A stretch of DNA of 64,000 nucleotides from Alsobacter sp045348435 (GTDB taxonomy: Bacteria > Pseudomonadota > Alphaproteobacteria > Rhizobiales > Beijerinckiaceae), in contig NZ_CP157484.1 in NCBI RefSeq assembly GCF_045348435.1, positions 4,216,001 through 4,280,000 on the forward strand. The letters run 5' to 3'. A program made the position numbers and the translations under genes. Below the pieces are notes generated by a model. The model had not been told where the DNA came from, did not search any database, and worked only from the letters and a program-made list of their open reading frames with translations. This document shows, one piece after another, positions 47,772-56,033 of the stretch. The first letter of the stretch is position 1; each line of letters starts with the position of its first letter.

Positions 47772-48709
47772 TGGATCCGATGCAAAGGCGCCCCATGCCC
47801 GACAGACGATCGCTCCTGGGGCTCGTCCTCGCGGCCGCCCTGGCCCTGTCCGGGCCGTGTCCGGCCACAGCCCAGGCGGCGCCGGCCGAGCGCATCCCCG
47901 TGGTGGCGAGCTTCTCCATCCTGGGAGATTTCGTCCGGCAGGTCGGGGGCGACCGGGTCCAGGCCGTCTCGCTGGTCGGCCCCAATGGCGACGCGCACGT
48001 GTTCCAGCCCAGCCCGGCGGACGCCAGGACGCTGGCCGGCGCCAGGCTCGTGGTCGTCAACGGCCTCGGCCTGGAGGGCTGGATCGACCGCCTCGTCCGG
48101 GCGTCCGGCTCCAGGGCGCCGGTCGTGACCGCAAGCGCCGGCGTCAAGCCGCTGGAATCGCGCGAGGGCGGCGAAGCGCCTCACGCCGATCCGCACGCCT
48201 GGCAGGACGTCGCCAACGCCAAAGCTTACGTCGCGGCTATCCGGGACGGACTCTCGGCCGCCGACCCGGCCGGCAAGGCGGTCTATGACGAGCGCGCCGC
48301 CGCCTATCTGGCGCAACTGGATGCGCTTGACGCGGAGGTCCGCGCCGCCATCGCCCGCATCCCGGCCGATCGCCGGCGGATCGTCACCACCCATGACGCC
48401 TTCGGCTATTTCGGCCGCGCCTATGGGGTGGCGTTCATCGCTCCCCAGGGCGTGTCGACGGAAGCGGAGGCCTCCGCCCGGGACGTGGCGCGCATCATCC
48501 GCCAGATCCGGGCCGAGAAGGTCCCGGCCGTGTTCCTGGAGAACGTCTCCGATCCGAGGCTGATGCAGCGCATCACCCGAGAGACCGGCGCCAAGGTCGG
48601 CGGCAAGCTCTACTCGGATGCGCTTTCCGAGCAGGGCGGACCCGCGGGGACTTACATCGAGATGATCAGAAACAATATAAGGGAGCTGAGCGCGGCTCTG
48701 TCGAGCTGA
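47771..48709 (+). CDS. znuA: Zinc ABC transporter substrate-binding protein
   Basis: 312 residues. Signal peptide (LGLVLAAALALSGPCPATAQA), then the cluster A-I fold: IPVVASFSILGDFVRQVGG, metal His in GPNGDAHVFQPSPAD, His in DPHAWQDVANA, TTHDAFGYFGRAYG and SDALSEQGGPAGTY. The His-rich loop is short (HADPH), so manganese cannot be fully excluded, but the Zur box supports zinc. Translation is coupled to znuB. Confidence 0.92.
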   Translation: MDPMQRRPMPDRRSLLGLVLAAALALSGPCPATAQAAPAERIPVVASFSILGDFVRQVGGDRVQAVSLVGPNGDAHVFQPSPADARTLAGARLVVVNGLGLEGWIDRLVRASGSRAPVVTASAGVKPLESREGGEAPHADPHAWQDVANAKAYVAAIRDGLSAADPAGKAVYDERAAAYLAQLDALDAEVRAAIARIPADRRRIVTTHDAFGYFGRAYGVAFIAPQGVSTEAEASARDVARIIRQIRAEKVPAVFLENVSDPRLMQRITRETGAKVGGKLYSDALSEQGGPAGTYIEMIRNNIRELSAALSS

Positions 48710-48771
48710 AGTCCGGCGGCCTGCGCCCCAGCCCGCGGCCGCGTCCCCGCTCCATAGGCGAGACCCATCCC

Positions 48772-49809
48772 ATGTCCGACAAGATCCCCGTCACCGTGCT
48801 CACCGGCTATCTCGGAGCCGGAAAGACCACCCTCCTGAACCGCATCCTGACCGAGCAGCACGGCAAGAAATACGCCGTCATCGTCAACGAGTTCGGCGAG
48901 ATCGGCATCGACAACGACCTCGTGGTCGGGGCCGACGAGGAAGTGTTCGAGATGAACAACGGCTGCATCTGCTGCACCGTCCGCGGCGACCTGATCCGCA
49001 TCATCGAGGGGCTGATGAAGCGGCGCGGCAAGTTCGACGCCATCATCGTGGAGACCACGGGCCTGGCCGACCCGGCCCCCGTGGCCCAGACCTTCTTCGT
49101 CGACCAGGATGTATCCGACAAGGCGCGCCTCGACGCCGTGGTGACGGTGGCGGACGCCAAGTGGCTGACCGAGCGCCTGAAGGACGCGCCGGAGGCCAAG
49201 AACCAGATCGCCTTCGCGGACGTCATCATCCTCAACAAGACGGACCTCGTGACGAGCGACGAGCTGGCCGAGGTCGAGGCGCGCATCCGCGCCATCAACC
49301 CCTATGCGGTGCTGCACAAGACGCAGCGCGCCGCCGTCCCGCTGGACGCCGTGCTGGGCCGCAACGCTTTCGATCTCGACCGCATCCTGGAGATCGAGCC
49401 GGCCTTCCTCGAAGAGGGCGACGGCCACGCCCATCACGACCACGACCATCACCATGATCACGACTGCGGCCCCGGCTGCGAGCACGATCATGGCGGCCTG
49501 AAGCACTATCACGACGAGCACATGCAGTCGGTCTCAATCAAGCTGGGCGAGGTCGATCCGGAGAAGTTCATGCCCTGGATCAACGACCTCACCCAGCGCG
49601 AGGGCCCCAAGATCCTGCGCTCCAAGGGCATCCTGGCGTTCAAGAACGAGCCGAAGCGTTTTGTCTTCCAGGGCGTCCATATGATCCTGGACGGCGACCT
49701 CCAGCGCGACTGGAAGCCCGGCGAGGAGCGCCAGTCGCGCCTCGTCTTCATCGGCCGCGACCTCGACCAGGAGATGCTGCGCGCCGGCGCGCTCGCCTGC
49801 GCGGCATGA
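48772..49809 (+). CDS. CobW/COG0523 GTPase with His-rich loop (zinc-allocating type)
   Basis: 345 residues. Walker A GYLGAGKTT (12-20), CxCC metal motif NNGCICCT (C65, C67, C68), NKTD base motif (155-158), and a His/Asp loop (219-250) with about 14 His, then the CobW C-terminal domain. ZigA/ZNG1-like members move zinc to client enzymes at low zinc. Lies 62 bases after znuA in the Zur-controlled locus, so zinc rather than cobalt is favoured despite the CobW name. Confidence 0.92.
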   Translation: MSDKIPVTVLTGYLGAGKTTLLNRILTEQHGKKYAVIVNEFGEIGIDNDLVVGADEEVFEMNNGCICCTVRGDLIRIIEGLMKRRGKFDAIIVETTGLADPAPVAQTFFVDQDVSDKARLDAVVTVADAKWLTERLKDAPEAKNQIAFADVIILNKTDLVTSDELAEVEARIRAINPYAVLHKTQRAAVPLDAVLGRNAFDLDRILEIEPAFLEEGDGHAHHDHDHHHDHDCGPGCEHDHGGLKHYHDEHMQSVSIKLGEVDPEKFMPWINDLTQREGPKILRSKGILAFKNEPKRFVFQGVHMILDGDLQRDWKPGEERQSRLVFIGRDLDQEMLRAGALACAA

Positions 49810-49836
49810 TCGGACGATAGCGTCGCGCCAACAACG

Positions 49837-49890
49837 CCCCTCATCCTGAGGAGCAGGCCGCCTTGAGCCTGCATCTCGAAGGATGAGGGG
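49837..49890. repeat. Intergenic palindromic repeat (rhizobial CCTCATCCTGAGGAG type)
   Basis: Outer arms CCCCTCATCC / GGATGAGGGG (49837-49846, 49881-49890) and inner arms GCAGGC / GCCTGC. This is the kind of repeat I know as abundant between genes in Bradyrhizobium, Rhodopseudomonas and relatives. The T-rich run after it may also terminate the GTPase transcript. Confidence 0.75.
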
Positions 49891-49967
49891 TTTTCGGTTC
49901 GGCGCTTTGCTTGAAACGCGACCCTTACGTCTTCTCCTGTGCGCCTTGGGGCGCTAAACACACCGGC

Positions 49968-50984
49968 ATGTCCTCAGCACCGCCCACCATCACCAGCCTC
50001 ACCCCCTTCGTCGTCGAGCATTCGGCCGGCGACCATGTGGTGGGCGCCGCCTTTCTGAAGCAGACACCCGCGCTGGCGCTGGCCGACGGGACGGTCCTGC
50101 TCGTGCAGGCGGAAGGCGCGGCGCGGCGCGTCGAGGCCCACCCGGGGGCCGGGATCCTGACCGCGGCGAGCGACGGCGCGGCCCTGGTGACGGGCGGCGA
50201 CGACGGGCGCGTGGTCCGCACCACGCCGGACGGCGGGACCGAGCTCGTCGGCGACGAGAAGGGCCGCTGGATCGACGCCCTGGCGCTCAGCCCCAGCGGC
50301 GCGATGGCGTGGTCGGCGAACAAGACCGTGACGGCCCGCGACGACAAGGGGCGGCTCAAGACCTGGACCGCGCCCAGCACCCCGCAGGGCCTGTGCTTCG
50401 CCCCCAAGGGCTACCGCCTGGCGGTGAGCCACTACAACGGCGTCAGCCTGTGGTTTCCCAACACCGAGGCCGCGCCGGAGCGGCTGGAGTGGAAGGGATC
50501 GCACCTCGACGTGACCTGGTCGGCCGACGGCCGCTTCGTGGTGTCCTCCATGCAGGAGAACTCCCTGCATGGCTGGCGGCTGCCCGAAAAGGCCGACATG
50601 CGGATGTCCGGCTACCCATCCAAGACGCGGTCCTTCTCGTGGTCGCATGATGGGGCCTGGCTCGCCACGTCGGGGGCCGACGCCGCCATCGTGTGGCCGT
50701 TCTCGTCCAAGGAAGGCCCGATGGGCAAGCCGCCGCGCGAGTGCGGCGTGCGGCCCGCCAAGGTGTCGCGCGTGGCGTTCCATCCGAGCGCGCTCGTGCT
50801 GGCCATCGGCTACGAGGACGGGTTCATCCTCCTCGTGCGCCTGAACGACGCCGCCGAGATCCTGGTGCGCAAGGGCGACCCCGACCACGGCGCGATCACG
50901 GCGCTGGCCTGGGACAAGCGCGGCGCGCATCTCCTGTTCGGCACGGATGGCGGCGCCGCCGGCGTGCTCACGCTTCCGGCCTGA
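49968..50984 (+). CDS. WD40-repeat protein
   Basis: 338 residues with a beta-propeller layout: repeated blocks such as ALVTGGDDGRVVRTTPDG, ALALSPSGAMAWSAN, DVTWSADGRFVVSSMQENSLHGWRLP, SFSWSHDGAWLATSGADAAIVW and VAFHPSALVLAIGYEDG. No signal peptide, so cytosolic. It lies after the zinc-chaperone GTPase, a pairing I recall from other Alphaproteobacteria. ATG 49968 is chosen because the repeat-free upstream codons look non-coding. Probably a scaffold; partner unknown. Confidence 0.82.
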   Translation: MSSAPPTITSLTPFVVEHSAGDHVVGAAFLKQTPALALADGTVLLVQAEGAARRVEAHPGAGILTAASDGAALVTGGDDGRVVRTTPDGGTELVGDEKGRWIDALALSPSGAMAWSANKTVTARDDKGRLKTWTAPSTPQGLCFAPKGYRLAVSHYNGVSLWFPNTEAAPERLEWKGSHLDVTWSADGRFVVSSMQENSLHGWRLPEKADMRMSGYPSKTRSFSWSHDGAWLATSGADAAIVWPFSSKEGPMGKPPRECGVRPAKVSRVAFHPSALVLAIGYEDGFILLVRLNDAAEILVRKGDPDHGAITALAWDKRGAHLLFGTDGGAAGVLTLPA

Positions 50985-50986
50985 CC

Positions 50987-51271
50987 GTGCTGTCCGGGCT
51001 CCTCGATCGCTTCAGGAGGTCGAAGCCCGATCCCGAGGACGTCGCGCGCGTCAAGGGCTGGGTCATCGAAGCCCTGGCGCTCGGCCCGGACGACCGGGTC
51101 ACTGTCAACGAGATCGCCTGCACCGATCCGGCCTGCCCCGGGCTCGAGACGGTGGTGCTGGTGATGGCGTCCGGCGAGAAGACGCGGGCGGTCAAGATCA
51201 AGGGCGGTCTGATCACCGTCACCCGCCCGCAGGTCATGCGCGCCTGCCTGGACAATAAAGATACCGCGTAA
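50987..51271 (+). CDS. Conserved small protein of unknown function, downstream of the WD40 gene
   Basis: 94 residues from GTG 50987, two bases after the WD40 stop. Reads VKGWVIEALALGPDDRVTVNEIACTDPACPGLETVVLVM, with a CTDPAC pair that could bind metal or redox partners, then KTRAVKIKGGL. No membrane segment. Not recognised. Tight spacing suggests it belongs to the zinc-associated operon. Confidence 0.65.
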   Translation: MLSGLLDRFRRSKPDPEDVARVKGWVIEALALGPDDRVTVNEIACTDPACPGLETVVLVMASGEKTRAVKIKGGLITVTRPQVMRACLDNKDTA

Positions 51272-51319
51272 GGGTTTGTTCAATTTTGAAATGTATCAAG
51301 CAGGCCCAAGGAGGCTTGC

Positions 51320-51682
51320 ATGAACGTGGTCCGAATCGGCCGCCACGAGATCTCACCTCATTCGATCGTGGCCGTTCGCAATGGACACCAGACCAGAGGA
51401 GAGACGCTGCTGGTGATCTGCGCCATGCTGCTCATCACGCCGTTCTGCAGCGGGGTCACGAGCATCTACCTGTTTGTGGCCGGCTTGGCCGTGCTGCTGC
51501 TCGAATGCGTCGCCCACCGGCGCGAGAAGCTGAAGGTTCGGCTGGTGCTGCGCGGCGAGCGGGTGATCACCCTGTCCTGCCTGTCCCACCGTGACGTCGA
51601 AGCGACCGTGAGCCGGTTGATGCGCATCGCCGCCGCCTCGCAAGCCGCGCAGGCCTCGCCGTCGGCGGGAACGCCCCGATAA
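51320..51682 (+). CDS. Hypothetical membrane protein (DUF6232-like)
   Basis: 120 residues, strong ribosome site AAGGAGGCTTGC. A short beta-rich head (RIGRHEISPHSIVAVRNG), two hydrophobic helices (ETLLVICAMLLITPFC, VTSIYLFVAGLAVLLLECVA) and a C-terminal strand region KVRLVLRGERVITLSCLSHRDV. This order resembles DUF6232. Function unknown. Confidence 0.6.
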   Translation: MNVVRIGRHEISPHSIVAVRNGHQTRGETLLVICAMLLITPFCSGVTSIYLFVAGLAVLLLECVAHRREKLKVRLVLRGERVITLSCLSHRDVEATVSRLMRIAAASQAAQASPSAGTPR

Positions 51683-51718
51683 CGCCTGCGTTGCCTCCCT
51701 CGATGCAGAGGGACCCTG

Positions 51719-52225
51719 ATGTTGTCGCGCACGCTCGCCTTCGCGACCGGCCTCATGGGCGCCGTCATCGCCTCCCAGCTTCCCGAATTCGCCCAGCAAT
51801 ACCGCCAGCGGCTCGGCGGAGCCGTCGGCGAGCTGCGCGCCGCCATGGACCGCTTCGATCTGGACGCCGGAGCGGCCCAGGTCGGCCGGTCCGACGCGAT
51901 CGCCCGGCTCCAGGGCAGCCCTGACCCGCTGGTTCAAGGCCGCGGGGCGGAGGTGAACCGCACCCAGGCGAGGCTGCAGCGCCTCGAGACGCAGCGCGAC
52001 CGGATGGCGGCCGCGGGTCCGGTGGGCCGCCTGGCCCTGCTGGCGCGCGATCACGACCAGGCCCTCCTCAGGGGAGCCGTGGAGATCTTCGAGCCGGCTG
52101 TCCCGGTGACCGCCGAGGGGGCGGTCGCGGCGGGCTTGGGCTTTGCGGCCTTCTACGCCCTCGTGCGCCTCGCCGCAGCGCCGTTCAGGCGGCGGCGAGG
52201 CCGGCAGACGCTCAGGCGAGCCTGA
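51719..52225 (+). CDS. DUF2937 family protein
   Basis: 168 residues. QLPEFAQQYRQRLGGAVGEL near the N-terminus and a C-terminal hydrophobic segment (AVAAGLGFAAFYALVRLAA) are the DUF2937 pattern; the middle is coiled-coil-like. N-terminal helix may be a membrane anchor. Ends flush against the stop of the convergent hss gene. Role unknown. Confidence 0.75.
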   Translation: MLSRTLAFATGLMGAVIASQLPEFAQQYRQRLGGAVGELRAAMDRFDLDAGAAQVGRSDAIARLQGSPDPLVQGRGAEVNRTQARLQRLETQRDRMAAAGPVGRLALLARDHDQALLRGAVEIFEPAVPVTAEGAVAAGLGFAAFYALVRLAAAPFRRRRGRQTLRRA

Positions 52226-53659
52226 TCAGCGCACCAGAACGTTGCGGAACTGCCAGGGATCGGACGCGTCGATGTCCTCCGGGAACAGCCCCGGGCGGTT
52301 CTTGAGGGGAGTCCAGTCGGTGTAGACGCCCACGACCGGCCCGAGATAGGGCGTCTGAACCTCCAGGCAGCGCCGGAAATCCATGTCGTCGGCCTCCACG
52401 ATGCCGGCCTGCGGGTTCTCCAAGGCCCAGACCATGCCGGCCAGGACCGCGGACGAGACCTGCAGTCCCGTCGCGTTCTGGTAGGGCGCGATCTCGCGCG
52501 TCTCCTCGATGGAGAGCTGCGAGCCGTACCAGTAGGCGTTCCTGGCGTGGCCGTAGAGCAGCACGCCGAGCTCGTCGATCCCATCCACGATCTCGTTCTC
52601 GTCGAGGATCTTCCAGTCGGGCTGGCGCTCGCCCTCCTGGCCGAACATCTCGTGCAGCGACAGCACGGCGTCGTCGCAGGGGTGATAGGCGTAGTGGCAG
52701 GTCGGCCGGTAGACGGCCTTGCCGCCGGCGTCGCGCACCGTCAGGTAGTCGGCGATCGAGATCGACTCGTTGTGGGTGACCAGGAAGCCGTACTGGGCCT
52801 GGGCGGTCGGCGTCCAGGAGCGGACGCGGGTGTTGGCACCGGCCTGCAGCAGGTAGATGGCGGCGCCGCAGCCGGTCGCATGGGTGCGGCCGTTGTCGGG
52901 CATCCAGGCCTCATGCGTGCCCCAGCCCAGTTCGGCCGGCTGCAGGCCCTCCGACACGAAGCCCTCCACCGACCACGTGTTCACGAAGACCTTGCGGGGC
53001 TTGGGATCCCGGGCCCGCTGGGTGTCGCGCTCGGCGATATGGATGCCCTTCACGCCCAGGCTCTGGGCCAGCTTCGCCCAGCCCTCGCGGGTGGTCGGCT
53101 CCTCGCCCGGCGCGCCGATGTCGGACTTGAGGTTCAAGAGCGCCTGCTTGACGAACCAGGACACCATGCCGGGATTGGCCCCGCAGGTGGAGACGGCGGT
53201 CGTCCCGCCCGGATTGCGGCGTCGCGCCTCCAGCAGCGTCTCGCGCAGCGCGTAGTTGGAGCGGCTCTCCGGGCCCTTGCTCTTGTCGAAATAGAACCCC
53301 GCCCAGGGCTCCACCACGGTGTCGATGTAAAGGGCGCCGATCTCCCGGCAATATTCCATGATGTCGAGCGAGGACGTGTCCACCGAGAGGTTGACGCAGA
53401 AGCCCTGGCCCGAGCCGTCCTGCAGCAACGGGCCGAGCAGATGCTTGTAGTTGTCCTTCGTGACCGCCTGGTGGATGAACTTGACCCCGTGCTTCTCGAG
53501 CAGCGCGCGATCGGCGTCGACCGGGTCAATGACGGTCAGCTTCGAGCGGTCATAGTCGAAATGCCGCTCGATCAGCGGCAGCGTGCCGCGGCCGATCGAC
53601 CCGAAGCCGATCATCACGATGGGGCCGGTGATGCGGCCGTGCACGGGGTGGGTGGTCAC
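52226..53659 (-). CDS. hss: Homospermidine synthase
   Basis: 477 residues from GTG 53659, preceded by AGGAGGCTCCCC; the ORF can be read further upstream but lacks a ribosome site. N-terminal Rossmann motif VMIGFGSIGRGTLPLIERHF, VDTSSLDIMEYC, TVVEPWAGFYFD, CGANPGMVSWFV and PTCHYAYHPCDDAV are signatures of bacterial Hss. Makes sym-homospermidine from putrescine (NAD-dependent), the main long polyamine in many Rhizobiales. Preceded by a long leader. Confidence 0.96.
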   Translation of the reverse strand: MTTHPVHGRITGPIVMIGFGSIGRGTLPLIERHFDYDRSKLTVIDPVDADRALLEKHGVKFIHQAVTKDNYKHLLGPLLQDGSGQGFCVNLSVDTSSLDIMEYCREIGALYIDTVVEPWAGFYFDKSKGPESRSNYALRETLLEARRRNPGGTTAVSTCGANPGMVSWFVKQALLNLKSDIGAPGEEPTTREGWAKLAQSLGVKGIHIAERDTQRARDPKPRKVFVNTWSVEGFVSEGLQPAELGWGTHEAWMPDNGRTHATGCGAAIYLLQAGANTRVRSWTPTAQAQYGFLVTHNESISIADYLTVRDAGGKAVYRPTCHYAYHPCDDAVLSLHEMFGQEGERQPDWKILDENEIVDGIDELGVLLYGHARNAYWYGSQLSIEETREIAPYQNATGLQVSSAVLAGMVWALENPQAGIVEADDMDFRRCLEVQTPYLGPVVGVYTDWTPLKNRPGLFPEDIDASDPWQFRNVLVR

Positions 53660-54167
53660 GATGGGGAGCCTCCTGATCGGGGTCGGCGGAGAGCGGACGC
53701 GCCGTTGGGGGGAGTTCAAACCAAGGCGGACGCCCGGCGTCAACCGCGCAGGCGAAAATCGGCGCCGGAACCGGGGCGGTCCGCCCCATGCGCCATCGCC
53801 TCCGCGGCCTTTCGGCCCGGAGGGGATGGATGGAGGGCGGCGCGGAACGGCGACGCTGGTTCGCCCCCCGGCGAATGGGGGGAAGTGGGGGGTCGTGCCG
53901 GCGGGGCCGCCAGGCCGTCGCCGTTCCGCGCGCGGCGGAGAGGATCGGGTCGCGTCGTCTCGGGGATTCGCACCCCTTCGCGCATCGCGCTATGAAGACC
54001 TCGCCATCCGAACCGCCCATCCAGCCGGCTCGTGAGGCCGTCCGGAAGAGCCGCCGCCCCCTGGCCACGTCCGTCACGCTGCAGACGTCCCTCCGTGGCA
54101 GGAGCGAAACCAATATAGGAATATTTTCTACTTTCTGTCAAGCCGCCTTTCGGCGTGGCGGACGCCG
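53660..54167 (-). other. Long leader and upstream region of hss
   Basis: About 500 bases with no accepted gene. With the promoter at 54141-54112 the hss mRNA would have a leader of roughly 440 bases. It contains GC-rich hairpins, for example GGGG-TGCGAAT-CCCC at about 53965-53979, and short upstream frames such as one starting MGGSDGEVF. I cannot match it to a known riboswitch or to the speF leader from memory. Confidence 0.4.
54112..54141 (-). promoter_or_regulatory. Sigma-70-type promoter for hss
   Basis: On the minus strand TTGACA (54141-54136), 18 bases, TATATT (54117-54112), in an AT-rich island unlike the surrounding sequence. Confidence 0.6.
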
Positions 54168-55400
54168 TCACCCCACCGGGCGCTCGTCGGCGATGACCTT
54201 GCCGTCATTCGGCAGGCTCCCCGGCGGCGCGAACTCCACCCTCCCCCGCAGCTTGGTGAAGGCCTGGAGGCTTGCGCCCAGGGCCGCGCCAAGCGCCTCG
54301 GAGGGCGACGCGCTTTCGGCCCGCAGCGTCAGCACGTCCTGCTCGTCGGCGCGGGTCACGACGGCGCGCAGGCGGCCGGCCTCGGGGTGGCGGCGGGCGA
54401 TCTCGGCGATCTGCTCGGGCCGCAGGAACAGGCCCTTGACCTTGGCGGTCTGGTCGGCGCGCCCCATCCAGCCCTTGATGCGCATGTTCGTGCGCCCGCA
54501 GGGCGAGGGGCCGGCCAGCACGGCCGAGAGGTCGCCCAACGCAAGGCGGATCACGGGGTGGTGCGGATCGAGCGAGGTCACGAGCAGCTCGCCCACCTCG
54601 CCCTCCGGCACGGGATCGCCCGTGCCGGGCCGCACGATCTCCAGGATGAACTCCTCGCTGGCCACCAGCCCCTCGCGGGCCGGCGTCTCATAGGCGATCA
54701 CGCCCACGTCGGCGGTGGCGTAGGCCTGGTAGGCCTCGACGCCGCGCCCCCTGAGGTGGTCGCGCAGCGAGGGCGGAAAGGCCGCGCCGGAGACGAGCGC
54801 CTTGCGGATGGACGACGCGTCCCGGCCGGCCTCGGCAGCCTTGTCGAGCAGGATCTTGAGAAAGTCCGGCGTGCCCGTATAGGCGACGGGGCGCAAATGC
54901 TCGATGACGTCGAGCTGCTGCTCGGTATTGCCCGGCCCGGCCGGGATCACCGGGCAACCCAGCGCGCGGGCGCCGCTGTCGAGAATGAAGCCGCCCGGCA
55001 CGAGGTGGTAGCTGAAGGTGTTGAGCACGACGTCGCCCGCCCGGAAACCGGCCGCATGGAGCGCTCGGGCGGCGCACCACGGGTCGACGCCCTGGCCCTC
55101 GGGCTCGAAGATCGGGCCGGGCGAGGCGAAGATGCGCCCGAACGCGCCCAGCGGCTCGGCCAGGAAGCCGGCGAAGGGCGGGTCCGCCTTCTGCCGGCCC
55201 GGCAGCTCGGACTTGCGCAGCACCGGCAACGTGGCGAGCGCCGCGCGGCTGGTGATTGCGGCCGGGTCGACATCGCCGAGATGCGCCCTCCAGCCGGGCG
55301 CGGTCAGCGCCTTGGCGAGGACCTGCGGCAGGCGGCCGAACTGGTCGGCTTCGCGCTCGGCCGGGGAGCGCGTCTCCAGGGCGTCGTAGGGGTCGGACAT
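54168..55400 (-). CDS. Phenylacetate-CoA ligase (PaaK)-like AMP-binding protein
   Basis: 410 residues. PaaK-type organisation: LPVLRKSELPGRQ at the N-terminal end, TFSYHLVPGGFILDSGARALGCPVIPAGPGNTEQQ (split as TFSYHLVPGG and ALGCPVIPAGPGNTEQQ), ILEIVRPGTGDPVPEGEVGELLVTSL, and MGRADQTAKVKGLFLRPEQI with the AMP/CoA hinge. Activates an aromatic or related carboxylic acid to its CoA ester. ATG 55400 (MSDPYD) is preferred over the TTG at 55421. Downstream of livF, same strand. Confidence 0.85.
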   Translation of the reverse strand: MSDPYDALETRSPAEREADQFGRLPQVLAKALTAPGWRAHLGDVDPAAITSRAALATLPVLRKSELPGRQKADPPFAGFLAEPLGAFGRIFASPGPIFEPEGQGVDPWCAARALHAAGFRAGDVVLNTFSYHLVPGGFILDSGARALGCPVIPAGPGNTEQQLDVIEHLRPVAYTGTPDFLKILLDKAAEAGRDASSIRKALVSGAAFPPSLRDHLRGRGVEAYQAYATADVGVIAYETPAREGLVASEEFILEIVRPGTGDPVPEGEVGELLVTSLDPHHPVIRLALGDLSAVLAGPSPCGRTNMRIKGWMGRADQTAKVKGLFLRPEQIAEIARRHPEAGRLRAVVTRADEQDVLTLRAESASPSEALGAALGASLQAFTKLRGRVEFAPPGSLPNDGKVIADERPVG

Positions 55401-55457
55401 GGCCAAGACCTTTCGGATCAACTATCTTGAAGAGTGAACCACACGCGGGATGACGCC

Positions 55458-56030
55458 ATGGCGGAGCCGGCACGAAAGGTGATGAGCATCGACGAGTTTC
55501 TCGACTGGCAGACCCGCCAGACCGAGAACTGGGAGCTCGATGACGGCGTCCCGGTGCTGCCGCTCAAGAGCATGACCGGCGCAACCCAGCGGCACGACCG
55601 AGTCACCGTCAACATCATCGTCAGCTTGGGCAACCAGCTGCGCCGCGGTCCTTGCCGGCCGTCCACCGACGACATCGCGCTGGTCACCGGCATCCGCTCG
55701 GTGCGCCGCCCCGACATCACGGTCCAGTGCGGGCAGGCCGATCCCCGCGCGATGACCAGCGTCGAGCCTCGCGTTCTCATTGAGGTCCTGTCGCCCTCGA
55801 CCATGAATTACGACCGGGTCAAGAAGCTCGAGGAGTACAAGCGCCTGCCGTCCGTTCGGGCCGTGCTGCTCGTCGACACCGAAACGCCGCGCATCACCGT
55901 GCATTCCCGCGGGGACGGCGCCGGTTTCGAATCCCGGGAATACGAGGGTCTCGACGCCGTCATCGACCTTTCCTGCATCGAAGCGCGCCTGGCGCTCGCG
56001 GATGTGTTCGAGGGCGTGCACGATCGCTGA
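55458..56030 (+). CDS. Uma2-family (DUF820) putative endonuclease
   Basis: 190 residues from ATG 55458 (GTG 55434 is possible). MSIDEFLDWQ, WELDDGVPV, ITVQCGQADP, PRVLIEVLSPSTMNYDR and KKLEEYKRLPSVRAVLLVDT carry the PD-(D/E)XK-like core of Uma2 proteins, with RRPDI as the acidic strand and LIEVLSPST with Glu. Uma2 genes are scattered, mobile and of unknown role. It lies on the opposite strand inside an otherwise colinear transporter/ligase cluster, which suggests insertion. Confidence 0.88.
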   Translation: MAEPARKVMSIDEFLDWQTRQTENWELDDGVPVLPLKSMTGATQRHDRVTVNIIVSLGNQLRRGPCRPSTDDIALVTGIRSVRRPDITVQCGQADPRAMTSVEPRVLIEVLSPSTMNYDRVKKLEEYKRLPSVRAVLLVDTETPRITVHSRGDGAGFESREYEGLDAVIDLSCIEARLALADVFEGVHDR

Positions 56031-56033
56031 GGC

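Noticed and set aside
48772..49809. Calling the CobW-type GTPase a cobalamin-synthesis gene
   Set aside because: It lies in a Zur-headed zinc locus with no cob genes, and the His loop is typical of zinc-allocating members.
53965..53979. GGGG-TGCGAAT-CCCC on the minus strand as a tRNA T-arm
   Set aside because: No acceptor, D or anticodon stems can be built around it, so it is at most a leader hairpin.
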